From NCBI GenBank assembly GCA_050260375.1, contig JBLNCA010000024.1, forward strand, positions 1 through 49,417: a stretch of DNA of 49,417 nt, written 5' to 3'. The translations under genes and the position numbers were made by a program. Position 1 is the first letter of the stretch. Each line of letters begins with the position of its first letter. This DNA is from DTFZ01 sp050260375 (GTDB lineage Bacteria; Bacillota; Clostridia; Christensenellales; SZUA-584). The notes under the pieces were generated by a model. That model worked only from the letters and a program-made list of their open reading frames with translations. It was not told the origin of the DNA and did not search any database. This document shows positions 39,040-46,558 of the stretch, in pieces.

Positions 39040-39432
39040 TTACCTCTTTGAGAACTGAGGCGCGCGCCTTGCGGCCTTGAGGCCGTATTTCTTTCTTTCC
39101 TTCATGCGGGAGTCTCTTGTAAGGTATCCCGCTTTTTTAAGTACTCCGCGCAGCTCGGGCTCGGCCTTCGTGAGCGCTCTCGCTATGCCGTGCCTTATGG
39201 CGCCGGCCTGGCCGGTAAACCCGCCGCCCTTGACGTTTACGGCAACGTCGTACTTGCCTATTGTCTGCGTGAGCACCAGCGGCGACTTAACGAGCATTAT
39301 CAGAGTGTCGTATCCGAAATAATCGTCGATAGCGCGTTTGTTGATAACAATCTTTCCATCGCCCGGAGAGATTATGACTCGCGCAACAGAGCTTTTCCTT
39401 CTTCCAGTGCCTAAATACTGTATCTTTGCCAC
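39040..39432 (-). CDS. rpsI: 30S ribosomal protein S9
   Basis: 130 residues. The proposed start is GTG at 39432, eight bases from GGAGG, giving MAKIQYLGTGRRKSSVARV, the usual S9 N-terminus; the ATG six bases upstream is only two bases from the site. The conserved ending KKYGLKAARRAPQFSKR, whose last Arg contacts P-site tRNA, is intact. It is 15 bases after rplM, the universal L13-S9 operon. Confidence 0.97.
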   Translation of the reverse strand: MAKIQYLGTGRRKSSVARVIISPGDGKIVINKRAIDDYFGYDTLIMLVKSPLVLTQTIGKYDVAVNVKGGGFTGQAGAIRHGIARALTKAEPELRGVLKKAGYLTRDSRMKERKKYGLKAARRAPQFSKR

Positions 39433-39447
39433 GATCATATCCTCCTA

Positions 39448-39882
39448 TCAGCCTTCGACCTGCAGAACTTCGGGCTTCTGCGCGGCGTGCTCGTGTTCGG
39501 GCCCTCTGTAGACCCTGAGCTTTTTAAGCATCTGCCTTCCCAGCTTGCTCTTGGGCAGCATGCGGCGGACGGCTTCGTACATAGCGAACTCAGGCTTTGT
39601 CTGCATAAGCTTCTCGTACGTCGTCTCTTTCAAATGTCCCATATAACCGGAATGGGACCTGTATAACTTCTGCTGTAGTTTATTGCCTGTAAACACGCTT
39701 TTCTCAACGTTGATTATTATGACATAATCACCCGTATCGACATTCGGCGTAAACTCCGGCTTGTTCTTTCCGCGAAGCACCGCGGCAACCTGGCTGGCGA
39801 CTCTGCCGAATACTTTTCCTTCGGCGTCGACGACATACCATTTGCGCGGGACGGAGCCGGGTTTTGCCATATATGATTTCAT
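39448..39882 (-). CDS. rplM: 50S ribosomal protein L13
   Basis: 144 residues, early-assembly protein of the large subunit. Family sequence is seen throughout: KWYVVDAEGKVFGRVAS, FTPNVDTGDYVIIINVEKSVFTGNK, YRSHSGYMGHLKE and RRMLPKSKLGRQMLKKLRVY. The C-terminus (EHEHAAQKPEVLQVEG) is normal. AGGAGG is about ten bases before ATG. A strong promoter (39969-39997) gives a leader of about 80 bases. Confidence 0.98.
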   Translation of the reverse strand: MKSYMAKPGSVPRKWYVVDAEGKVFGRVASQVAAVLRGKNKPEFTPNVDTGDYVIIINVEKSVFTGNKLQQKLYRSHSGYMGHLKETTYEKLMQTKPEFAMYEAVRRMLPKSKLGRQMLKKLRVYRGPEHEHAAQKPEVLQVEG

Positions 39883-39968
39883 AAGGCCAACTCCTCCTAA
39901 TGGTATAAACGTATTATTTGCTGCGAATTTATCGAACGGGGCTAGTGAACGATAAACAGGCAGAGTAT

Positions 39969-39997
39969 ATTTTATACATTCCCGCCGTGCGTGTCAA
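39969..39997 (-). promoter_or_regulatory. Sigma-A promoter of rplM-rpsI
   Basis: On the minus strand TTGACA (perfect) - 17 bases - TAAAAT. Confidence 0.85.
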
Positions 39998-40119
39998 GAA
40001 TTATTATTGCGCGAACCGCGGTATTTCATGCCGATAGCTGGCATTTTGCGCTTTTCAGTTATATGCGGCCGTGTTATTATATGGCTATATCCGAAAAGGA
40101 GCAAGCGGTTTTTTAAAAC

Positions 40120-41433
40120 ATGGATGACCTTTTTGAGCAAAACGTGAAAAAACAGTCGCCGTTGGCCGACAGGATGCGCCCGAGAACGTTGGGAGAGTTT
40201 ATCGGGCAGGAGCATATAGTGGGCAAGGGCAAGCTTCTGCGCCGCGCAATAGAGACGGACAGCTTAACTTCGTCCATTTTCTTCGGGCCGCCCGGTTCGG
40301 GCAAGACCGCGCTCGCCTACGTCATTGCGAACACTACGGGAGCGGCTTTTGAAAAGCTCAACGCGGTGACGAGCGGCGTTAAGGACGTGCGCGCAATAAT
40401 AGACGAAGCGGACAAGAGGCTAAAGCTCTACGGCAAGCCGACATATCTGCTGCTCGACGAATGCCACCGGTGGAGCAAGGCGCAGTCGGACAGCATACTG
40501 CCCGCGCTGGAGCAAGGCACGATACGCTTTATAGGCTCAACGACGGAAAACCCGATGGTAAGCATGACAAGCGCGATAGTGAGCCGCTGCCGTGTTTTCC
40601 AGCTGTTTGCTCTCTCTATGGACGACGTTAAACGCATTATAAAGAACGCTATTACCGATAAGGAGCGCGGTCTTGGTATGCTAAGCATTGACGTGGACGA
40701 AGACGCGCTCAACCATATAGCGAACGTCGCAAACGGCGACGCGCGTACAGCGCTTAACGCGATAGAGCTCGCCGTGCTCACCACCCCGCCCGACGAGCAA
40801 GGCGTAATACGCATCGACCTCGGAACGGCCGAGGAATCAATACAGCGCCGTGCGGTGCGCTGCGACGACGAGGAATTCTACAACATGCTGAGCGCGTTTT
40901 GCAAATCGCTGCGCGGCTCGGATTCAAACGCCGCGCTGTTTTGGTTCGCGCGCCTTATTTACGCGGGCGTAGACCCGAGAATAATAGTGCGGCGTATAAT
41001 AGCTCATGCGAGCGAAGATATAGGCCTTGCAAACCCTTCCGCGATGACCCAGGCCGTGGCGGCGGCGCAGGCGCTTGAATTTGTAGGCATGCCCGAGGCA
41101 AAGCTACCCATAGCGCAGGCCATAATATTCTTATGCGAATCTCCCAAGTCAAATTCCGTAGTTACCGCGATAGCCGGCGCATTCGCAGACGCCGAGAACG
41201 CATATCAGGTGCCGGTGCCGGTGCATCTGCGCGACACTAGCTACAAGGGCGCCCAAAGCCTTGGAAACGGCAAAGGCTATAAATATCCGCACGACTTCGA
41301 GCGCCATTATACTCCGCAGCAGTACCTCCCCGACAATTTAAAAGACAGGGTATACTACAAGCCTTCCGACGAAGGCTATGAAAAGAAGATAAAAGAAACA
41401 AGAAGGTACATGCGCAGGGAAGAACAGAAATAA
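40120..41433 (+). CDS. rarA: Replication-associated recombination protein RarA (MgsA)
   Basis: A clamp-loader-like AAA+ ATPase acting at stalled forks. 437 residues: the N-terminus SPLADRMRPRTLGEFIGQEHI is diagnostic, Walker A is GPPGSGKTA (about 57-65), Walker B is LLLDECHRWSK (the common Ile is Cys), sensor 1 is GSTTENP and the Arg finger region is SRCRVF. The C-terminal tetramerisation domain (about 255-400) has LIYAGVDPRIIVRRIIAHASEDIG and ends with the RarA signature YKYPHDFERHY and YLPDNLKDRVYY. The only visible ribosome site (AAGGAG) is 17 bases from ATG, unusually far; an in-frame stop just upstream excludes an earlier start. Confidence 0.96.
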   Translation: MDDLFEQNVKKQSPLADRMRPRTLGEFIGQEHIVGKGKLLRRAIETDSLTSSIFFGPPGSGKTALAYVIANTTGAAFEKLNAVTSGVKDVRAIIDEADKRLKLYGKPTYLLLDECHRWSKAQSDSILPALEQGTIRFIGSTTENPMVSMTSAIVSRCRVFQLFALSMDDVKRIIKNAITDKERGLGMLSIDVDEDALNHIANVANGDARTALNAIELAVLTTPPDEQGVIRIDLGTAEESIQRRAVRCDDEEFYNMLSAFCKSLRGSDSNAALFWFARLIYAGVDPRIIVRRIIAHASEDIGLANPSAMTQAVAAAQALEFVGMPEAKLPIAQAIIFLCESPKSNSVVTAIAGAFADAENAYQVPVPVHLRDTSYKGAQSLGNGKGYKYPHDFERHYTPQQYLPDNLKDRVYYKPSDEGYEKKIKETRRYMRREEQK

Positions 41434-41434
41434 A

Positions 41435-41463
41435 TTGCGTACTTTAAACGAGGTTGATATAAT
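41435..41463 (+). promoter_or_regulatory. Sigma-A promoter of the pantothenate transporter operon
   Basis: TTGCGT - 17 bases - TATAAT, starting directly after the rarA stop. Leader of about 113 bases. Confidence 0.78.
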
Positions 41464-41472
41464 ACGGTTTAA

Positions 41473-41529
41473 GGTTTTTCATTGCGGGCGCATGCCAGGC
41501 GCAGCGCTACGCAATATAAAAGAAAAACC
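41473..41529 (+). promoter_or_regulatory. Structured 5' leader (candidate cis-regulatory RNA)
   Basis: GGTTTTTC+ATTGCG (41473-41486) pairs with CGCAAT (41510-41515) and, after a 6-base A-rich bulge, GAAAAACC (41522-41529): a 14-bp stem with an internal bulge and a GC-rich 23-base apical region. A smaller CTGC/GCAG hairpin follows before the ribosome site. It does not match a riboswitch class I know by eye. Confidence 0.5.
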
Positions 41530-41583
41530 GGATATTACAAAGACGGATATCTGCTCAATGCAGAATCTGAACGGAGGTTAAAA

Positions 41584-42186
41584 ATGGATAGAAACAAGTT
41601 ACTCTTCTGGGTACAGATGTCGCTGTTTACGGCGATCGAGCTGCTGTTTTGTTTTACGGTGCTGGGCTCGATACCTATAAGCCCCGGCATAGTCGCTACG
41701 CTCGCCCACATACCCGCGATAATAGTGGCTCTGACGCTGGGCAAAAAAGCAGGCGCGTTCATAGGAACGGTAATGGCGGCAAGCTCGCTCATCGTATGGA
41801 CATTCATGCCGCCCAACGCAGCCGTCGCGTTCGCGTTCAGCCCGTTCGTGCCCAACGGCAATATTTGGAGCCTTATAATATGCCTCGTGCCGCGCATTAT
41901 CTTCCCGGTGTTTGTGGCGTGGATTTATGAAGCTATGAAGAAGCGCAGCGGCATTGTGGTATCGGCGACAGTCGCCGCCGCATCGGGCACGTTCCTGCAT
42001 TCGCTTCTCGTGCTTTCGGGCATATATGCCGCGTTCAGCGGCCACGACGTGGTCGGGGGCAGCTATACTGATTTCCTCGTAGCGTGGGGCGGCTTAAACG
42101 CAGTAATAGAGATAATAACCGCGGCTGTAATCGCAGGCGCCGCGATAGTGCCGCTTTCAAAGGTCAACAAAGCGCGGCATGCTTAA
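41584..42186 (+). CDS. ECF transporter S component, probably pantothenate (PanT)
   Basis: A 200-residue membrane protein with about six segments. The start at 41584 has CGGAGGTT four bases upstream. The first segment (LLFWVQMSLFTAIELLFCFTVLGSIPISPGIVATLAHIPAIIVALTLGKKAGAFIG in summary) carries the S-component pattern of a small-residue helix followed by ISPG, THIP-like and GxKxGxxxG motifs seen in PanT and related vitamin transporters. The A and T subunits (EcfAA'T) are elsewhere. The coaX gene follows after 22 bases, which argues for pantothenate as substrate; that link is inference from context. Confidence 0.75.
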   Translation: MDRNKLLFWVQMSLFTAIELLFCFTVLGSIPISPGIVATLAHIPAIIVALTLGKKAGAFIGTVMAASSLIVWTFMPPNAAVAFAFSPFVPNGNIWSLIICLVPRIIFPVFVAWIYEAMKKRSGIVVSATVAAASGTFLHSLLVLSGIYAAFSGHDVVGGSYTDFLVAWGGLNAVIEIITAAVIAGAAIVPLSKVNKARHA

Positions 42187-42208
42187 CGAATTATACGGAG
42201 TAGATTGA

Positions 42209-43003
42209 ATGGTTTTCGTACTGGATGTTGGCAACAGCAATATAAAATGCGGGCTGTTCCGCGATAACAAGCTTATTAATTCCTGGCGCATAGCTACGGA
42301 CCTTGTCCGTACGGCCGACGAGTACGGCATTCAGGTAATGTCGTTTTTAAACCACGGCCATCACAGCCCCGACGATATAGAGGGCATAATAATCGCTTCG
42401 GTCATACCTTCTATAAATTACACGCTGCAGCATATGTGCTCGATATATTTCAAAAAGACGGCCATGTTCATAGGTCCCGGCATAAAGACGGGCATCAACA
42501 TAAAGTACGACAATCCCAAAGAGCTGGGCGCTGACAGAATCGTCAGCGCCATAGCCGCATACACGCTGTACGGAGGCCCGTGCATAGTTGTCGATTTCGG
42601 CACGGCGACAACGTTCGGCGTAGTTTCTGAAAGCGGCGATTTTTTGGGCGGCGCTATCTGCCCGGGGCTTAAGATATCCGCCGAAGCGCTAACATTAAGC
42701 GCAGCCAAGCTGCCGCGCGTAGAGCTCGTTCGGCCCGAGTCGGCCATCGGGACAAGCACTATAACCGGCATGCAGTCGGGCATAATATACGGATACGTAG
42801 GCCAGGTGGATTACATAATACGCAAGCTCAAAAAGGAAATAGGCGGCACACCGAGGGTCGTAGCCACCGGCGGGCTCGCGCGCCTGATAGCGCAGGAGAC
42901 GTCGGAAATAACCGAGGTAAACAGCCTGCTCACACTAATAGGGCTCGATATAGTTTATAAGAAGAATGCAAAGCCTAAAACGCGAGGGGATAACGACAAA
43001 TGA
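42209..43003 (+). CDS. coaX: Type III pantothenate kinase
   Basis: First step of coenzyme A synthesis: phosphorylation of pantothenate. 264 residues of the ASKHA fold: DVGNSNIKCGLF (about 5-16), GADRIVSAIAAY (catalytic Asp, about 109-120), VVDFGTATTF (about 129-138), GGAICPGLKIS and VATGGLA. All CoaX signatures are intact. CGGAG lies eight bases before ATG. It overlaps hom by four bases (ATGA), so pantothenate uptake, CoA synthesis and homoserine dehydrogenase share one transcript. Confidence 0.96.
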   Translation: MVFVLDVGNSNIKCGLFRDNKLINSWRIATDLVRTADEYGIQVMSFLNHGHHSPDDIEGIIIASVIPSINYTLQHMCSIYFKKTAMFIGPGIKTGINIKYDNPKELGADRIVSAIAAYTLYGGPCIVVDFGTATTFGVVSESGDFLGGAICPGLKISAEALTLSAAKLPRVELVRPESAIGTSTITGMQSGIIYGYVGQVDYIIRKLKKEIGGTPRVVATGGLARLIAQETSEITEVNSLLTLIGLDIVYKKNAKPKTRGDNDK

Positions 43004-44271
43004 AACAGGTTAACATTGCTTTGGTAGGGTTGGGGACTATAGGGTCCGGCGTATACAAAACCATCGAAATGCAGAAGGAAAACATTGAGCACAAGGAAGG
43101 GCTGTCGCTGTGCCTTAAAAAGGTGCTCGCTCTTAATTATTCCATAGACATACCGGAGCAGCTCAAGGCAAAGGACTTTTATAAGGATATCGTAGAAGAC
43201 AAGGGTATCGACATCGTAATCGAGCTCATGGGCGGCATTGAGCCCGCCAAGTCGTTCATAACAGCGGCGCTTCACGCCGGCAAGACCGTCGTCACGGCCA
43301 ACAAAGACTTGATCGCGCAGCATTGGCCCGAGCTCAACGCGGCGGCAAAGAAAGGCGGCGCCGGCCTGTATTTCGAGGCGAGCGTAGGCGGCGGCATACC
43401 CGTAATCCGCGCGATATGGGAAGGCCTGCAGGCTAACGAAGTAACGTCGCTGATGGGCATAGTCAACGGCACGACGAACTATATACTCTCCAAGATGGAG
43501 GAAACGGGCGCGAGCTTTGAGGACGTGCTGGCCGAAGCACAGCAGATGGGGCTTGCCGAGCCCAACCCGAAAAGCGACGTCGAGGGTTACGACGCCATGT
43601 ACAAGCTGTCCATACTGTCGTCCTTGGCGTTCCACGCGCGCGTGCCCATTGAGTACATATACCGCGAAGGCATAACGAACATAGCGAAAGAAGACATACA
43701 GTTCGGCAGCGAGCTCGGATATACCGTAAAGCTGCTCGCGATAGGCAAGAAGGTTGGCAAGACGATAGAAGCAAGGGTGCATCCCACGATGATACCCAAA
43801 ACGCATCCTCTGGCTTCGGTAAGGGGCGCGTTCAACGCGATATTTATCCACGGCAATATCGTTGACGATATAATGCTGTACGGCAGGGGCGCGGGCTCCA
43901 TGCCCACCGCGAGCGCCGTATTGTCCGACGTTATATACGCGGCTTCAAGGCAGGAGCACCGCTACACTACGTTCTATAACGAGCAGGACGTATCGTCCGA
44001 GCTGTCGTTCGAGAACAACTGGGAAAGCGAGTTCTTCATACGCATAATCGTCAAGGACATTCCGGGCGTGCTTGCCAAAATAGCCGGAGTGTTCGCGAAA
44101 TACAACGTCAGCATAACGTCCGTAATGCAGAAGGGCGAGCGGGCGGAGAATGTACCTCTCATATTCGTAACCCACACGGCTAAGGAGATATCGGTTAAGC
44201 GCGCCGTCGAGGATATCGGATATATACCCGAGGTCGTGCGGGTGGCGAGCATGATACGCGTCGAAAGGTAG
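43000..44271 (+). CDS. hom: Homoserine dehydrogenase
   Basis: Reduces aspartate semialdehyde to homoserine for threonine and methionine. 423 residues: NAD(P) loop GLGTIGSGVY (about 7-16), VTANKDLIAQH, the catalytic domain around GTTNYILSKM and SDVEGYDAMYKLSIL (Lys of the catalytic site), and a C-terminal ACT domain (about 350-423, FFIRIIVKDIPGVLAKIAGVFAKYNVSITSVMQKG) for feedback by threonine. Length is normal. It overlaps coaX by four bases, and the cupin gene follows after eight. Confidence 0.96.
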   Translation: MKQVNIALVGLGTIGSGVYKTIEMQKENIEHKEGLSLCLKKVLALNYSIDIPEQLKAKDFYKDIVEDKGIDIVIELMGGIEPAKSFITAALHAGKTVVTANKDLIAQHWPELNAAAKKGGAGLYFEASVGGGIPVIRAIWEGLQANEVTSLMGIVNGTTNYILSKMEETGASFEDVLAEAQQMGLAEPNPKSDVEGYDAMYKLSILSSLAFHARVPIEYIYREGITNIAKEDIQFGSELGYTVKLLAIGKKVGKTIEARVHPTMIPKTHPLASVRGAFNAIFIHGNIVDDIMLYGRGAGSMPTASAVLSDVIYAASRQEHRYTTFYNEQDVSSELSFENNWESEFFIRIIVKDIPGVLAKIAGVFAKYNVSITSVMQKGERAENVPLIFVTHTAKEISVKRAVEDIGYIPEVVRVASMIRVER

Positions 44272-44279
44272 GTAAACGT

Positions 44280-44627
44280 ATGTTTATCAAAAGCGATGAA
44301 ATGAAGTCTGAAATAAGGCAGTACATGCGGGGCGGCGGCGGAAGCGTAGATATACTCAATATCGTTTCCAAAGAGCATCTCCCGTCAAAAGCGCGCCTGG
44401 TTGGCTTGATTACGCTCGAAAAAGGCTGCGGCATCGGCAAACACGAGCATACGGGCGAGTCGGAAATATACTACGTGCTGTCAGGGCAGGGAGTGCTGGA
44501 TGACAACGGAACCATACGCGAAATAAAGCAGGGCGACTGCAACCTGTGCCGCAGCGGCGAATCGCACGCCATTTCCAACGAGCACGACGAGCCGCTGAAG
44601 TTTATTGCGGCGATAATACTTGAATAG
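44280..44627 (+). CDS. Small cupin-domain protein
   Basis: 115 residues forming a single cupin barrel. Metal ligands of motif 1 are visible as GKHEHTGESEIYYVLSG (about 57-73), and motif 2 ends with ESHAISNE (His near 101). A metal-binding sugar, amino-acid or sensor function is possible; the substrate is unknown. AAAGGTAGG precedes ATG. It is the last gene of the PanT-coaX-hom operon. Its TAG stop is immediately followed by the stop of the converging gene (TAG|CTA), with no terminator in between. Confidence 0.85.
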   Translation: MFIKSDEMKSEIRQYMRGGGGSVDILNIVSKEHLPSKARLVGLITLEKGCGIGKHEHTGESEIYYVLSGQGVLDDNGTIREIKQGDCNLCRSGESHAISNEHDEPLKFIAAIILE

Positions 44628-44891
44628 CTACTGATACAAATTAAGTATATCGTCTATGTTTTTCCTGATCTGCGCGAGGCGCTGCCTCGCCTCGTCTAGA
44701 GTCAGCGAATGATAGTCGTTTTTATATCCCGTGTGCCAGAGCATCAGATGAAGCTTGCCGACGTCGTTTTTTATTGCTTCAATCTCGCGCTTAAGCTCTG
44801 AAAACGCCTCTTTGTCCTTTTTTGTCACTCTTGGCTTTTTTTCAAGGTTTACGCCGCCCGCTATCTGCCGCGTGCGTTCCGATTCGTCCAT
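44628..44891 (-). CDS. Small helical protein of unknown function
   Basis: 87 residues, highly charged. The first 25 residues are basic (EKKPRVTKKDKEAF), followed by helices ELKREIEAIKNDVGKLHLMLWH and TLDEARQRLAQIRKNIDDILNLY. It starts two bases after the MBL-fold gene's stop with no good ribosome site, so translation would depend on coupling. No known family recognised. The coding potential is supported by position and by coherent helical heptads; it could still be a non-conserved frame. Confidence 0.55.
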   Translation of the reverse strand: MDESERTRQIAGGVNLEKKPRVTKKDKEAFSELKREIEAIKNDVGKLHLMLWHTGYKNDYHSLTLDEARQRLAQIRKNIDDILNLYQ

Positions 44892-44893
44892 AA

Positions 44894-45727
44894 TCAGATT
44901 TCTATTACCTTTCCTGCGTACAGTTTCTTTACCCGGGCGAAAAGCTCAAGCCTTTCCTGCGCCCTCTCGCCGGTGCAGTGTCCCGTGTAAACGTTCTTTA
45001 TCCTGTTATTATTTATGTACTTCGATATTGCGTTGAGCTCCATATCCGGTACTCTTTTGCGCATAATGCCAAAGCGCTCTTTGCCGTCCAAATGAAAGCC
45101 GCCTATTACGCCTTTAATGTCTCCGAACTTTTCTTTGGCCGTCATCAGTATATTAAGCACGCCCTTATGCGCGCAGCCCGTCAGCACGACTACGCCGTCC
45201 CTGCCCTTTACCGCTAAAAAAAGCTCATGGGCGAGGTCGTCCCTTACGAGCTTTGAGTCCTGCATCTTATACATAAGCGACGTAAAGCCGGGGTAACTTC
45301 GGTGTTTGTCTATGCTCGCGGCGTAAACGCCCTCCGCTATTTCGACGTCCTGTTCCAGAAAAACTATCCTGTCGCCGTACCGTTCAAAAACCTTGGGGTC
45401 GATACCCGCCTTGCGGAACTTAAACGCGCTCTTTATATAATAATCTTCCGCCGCCTCTTTTCTCATGTACACCTTGGCTTTGCTGTTAAGCTCAAGAAAG
45501 TGCTTCAGGCCTCCCGTATGGTCGTTATGCGCGTGCGATATTACGCATATGTCCACCTTGGAAAGGTCAATACCCATCAGCGTCGCGTTGTAGACAAAAA
45601 GATCGGAAGCGCCGGTATCAAACAGTATGCGCTTGCCTCCCTGCTTAAAGTACAGGGACAGCCCGTGCTCGACCGCCAGCCCCGAATGCTCTTTCCTGCT
45701 GTCTTCAATCAGCGTAAAGACTTTCAT
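44894..45727 (-). CDS. MBL-fold metallo-hydrolase
   Basis: 277 residues of the metallo-beta-lactamase fold, of the group annotated as 7,8-dihydropterin-6-methyl-4-(beta-D-ribofuranosyl)aminobenzene-5'-phosphate synthase-like. It has FDTGASDLF near residue 36, the metal motif SHAHNDHTGG (about 64-73; the family HxHxDH), TGCAHKGV near residue 184, GGFHL and TGHCTGERA at the C-terminus. The ligand set looks complete. GGAGA precedes ATG. It is transcribed with the 87-residue gene. True substrate unknown. Confidence 0.87.
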   Translation of the reverse strand: MKVFTLIEDSRKEHSGLAVEHGLSLYFKQGGKRILFDTGASDLFVYNATLMGIDLSKVDICVISHAHNDHTGGLKHFLELNSKAKVYMRKEAAEDYYIKSAFKFRKAGIDPKVFERYGDRIVFLEQDVEIAEGVYAASIDKHRSYPGFTSLMYKMQDSKLVRDDLAHELFLAVKGRDGVVVLTGCAHKGVLNILMTAKEKFGDIKGVIGGFHLDGKERFGIMRKRVPDMELNAISKYINNNRIKNVYTGHCTGERAQERLELFARVKKLYAGKVIEI

Positions 45728-46025
45728 TTTAATCTCCAGGATTATTATCCATAACCGGAATATTTAATTTGCAAAGTACCCGTTACCGCTAAACAAGGGC
45801 TTTTTATTGCCGCCGTCCTCGTTGACGGCTGTTGCTTTAAAAGTTTACCGTGTTAAATGAAGCGGAGCTTATACTGGTTTTATTGTATCATTCATTTATA
45901 TCAACTTCAACCATGCGGGCAAATAAGACCGTATATTCGCCTCATGCTCTAAGATAACCCCTCTTTCTTATTATTACTCTGTTCGCTATTGACTCATTCT
46001 ACGATTTGTTCGTATCCGCTTTGTC
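45728..46025. other. Intergenic region upstream of the MBL gene
   Basis: No credible gene. A perfect GCCGTC/GACGGC hairpin at about 45812-45829. The stretch 45970-46025 resembles part of element E1 (CTGTTCGCTATTGACTC versus CTGTTCACTATGGGCTC at about 220) and may be a decayed copy of the same element family. Confidence 0.4.
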
Positions 46026-46043
46026 CCACTACATTCCCAAAAC
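46026..46043 (+). repeat. 18-bp direct repeat, left copy
   Basis: CCACTACATTCCCAAAAC, identical to 46255-46272. Together they flank three hairpins and element E2 (period 229 bases). Confidence 0.85.
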
Positions 46044-46050
46044 GAAACCC

Positions 46051-46081
46051 GGGGGCCCCCGCAAAGCGTAGCTTTGTGGGG
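46051..46081 (-). repeat. Palindromic repeat copy I
   Basis: Minus-strand reading: CCCCACAAAGC - TAC - GCTTTGCGGGG, then GCCCCC. An 11-bp stem (one G-T pair) with the family's C-rich flank but a different inner stem. Confidence 0.6.
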
Positions 46082-46107
46082 AAAAGGAGGAGCAAGGGAC
46101 GGGTGGA

Positions 46108-46150
46108 GTTTTGCTTAAAAAGCAAAACGGAGCAAAGCGTACTTTGCTCC
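46108..46150. other. Two consecutive perfect hairpins
   Basis: GTTTTGCTT-AAA-AAGCAAAAC (46108-46128), then GGAGCAAAG-CGTA-CTTTGCTCC (46129-46150), with no spacing. Neither is followed by a clean T-tract. Confidence 0.7.
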
Positions 46151-46153
46151 GAC

Positions 46154-46258
46154 GTGGAGCGGGTGCCGAATCGCTCCGCTCCCTACGGTCGCTATCACGC
46201 CGTCTCGCCCGCCTTCATCCGCCACTGGCGGCGGCGGGCTCGCGTTCGATTCCTCCAC
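46154..46258. repeat. RNA-tail element E2 next to tRNA-Gly
   Basis: The left end GTGGAGCGGGTG..GAATCG resembles the tRNA-Gly 3' tail (46302-46325) up to the T-loop; the right end TTCGATTCCTCCAC is an inverted T-arm-like copy. It contains the hairpin CCGCCA-C-TGGCGG. Same plan as E1 (154-360), with compensatory differences in both the end sequence (GAATCG/CGATTC versus GAGTCG/CGACTC) and the hairpin. Confidence 0.68.
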
Positions 46259-46272
46259 TACATTCCCAAAAC
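46255..46272 (+). repeat. 18-bp direct repeat, right copy
   Basis: Identical to 46026-46043; it runs from the end of E2 into the tRNA terminator stem. Confidence 0.85.
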
Positions 46273-46302
46273 AAATAGCCCCGCAAGGGGGCTATTTGTT
46301 TT
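46268..46302 (-). terminator. Terminator of tRNA-Gly
   Basis: AAAACAAATAGCCCC/GGGGCTATTTGTTTT, 15-bp perfect stem. It starts within the encoded CCA of the tRNA, so processing and termination signals touch. Confidence 0.8.
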
Positions 46303-46375
46303 GGAGCGGGTGATGGGAATCGAACCCACGTAGCTAGCTTGGGAAGCTAGAACTCTGCCATTGAGTTACACCCGC
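46302..46375 (-). tRNA. tRNA-Gly (CCC anticodon)
   Basis: 74 nt with encoded CCA. Acceptor GCGGGTG/CACCCGC, D-arm ACTC..GAGT, anticodon stem CTAGC/GCTAG with loop TTCCCAA (anticodon CCC), T-arm TGGGT-TCGATT-CCCAT, discriminator T. All stems pair fully. It reads GGG glycine codons. It stands alone, without neighbouring tRNAs. Confidence 0.96.
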
Positions 46376-46558
46376 AAAGAACGAAAATAATTATAGCATA
46401 TGCGGGTCATTTTGCAATACCGTTTTTATTCCATAACATGCGCGCCCGCACATTAAAAAAAAACGCGCATACATTATTTACGGGAGAACAGCGCCCAATA
46501 AAGACATATTTATTATCATACCGTCATCGTATTTTTGCGGGAAAGGAAGTACAAAACA

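Noticed and set aside
46051..46150. CRISPR-like array of hairpins
   Set aside because: The hairpins differ in sequence, there are no repeats with regular spacers, and no cas genes are in the window.
45989..46333. Plus-strand frame ending in VMGIEPT
   Set aside because: It runs antisense through tRNA-Gly and through element E2; the ending is a well-known artefact of reading tRNA tails.
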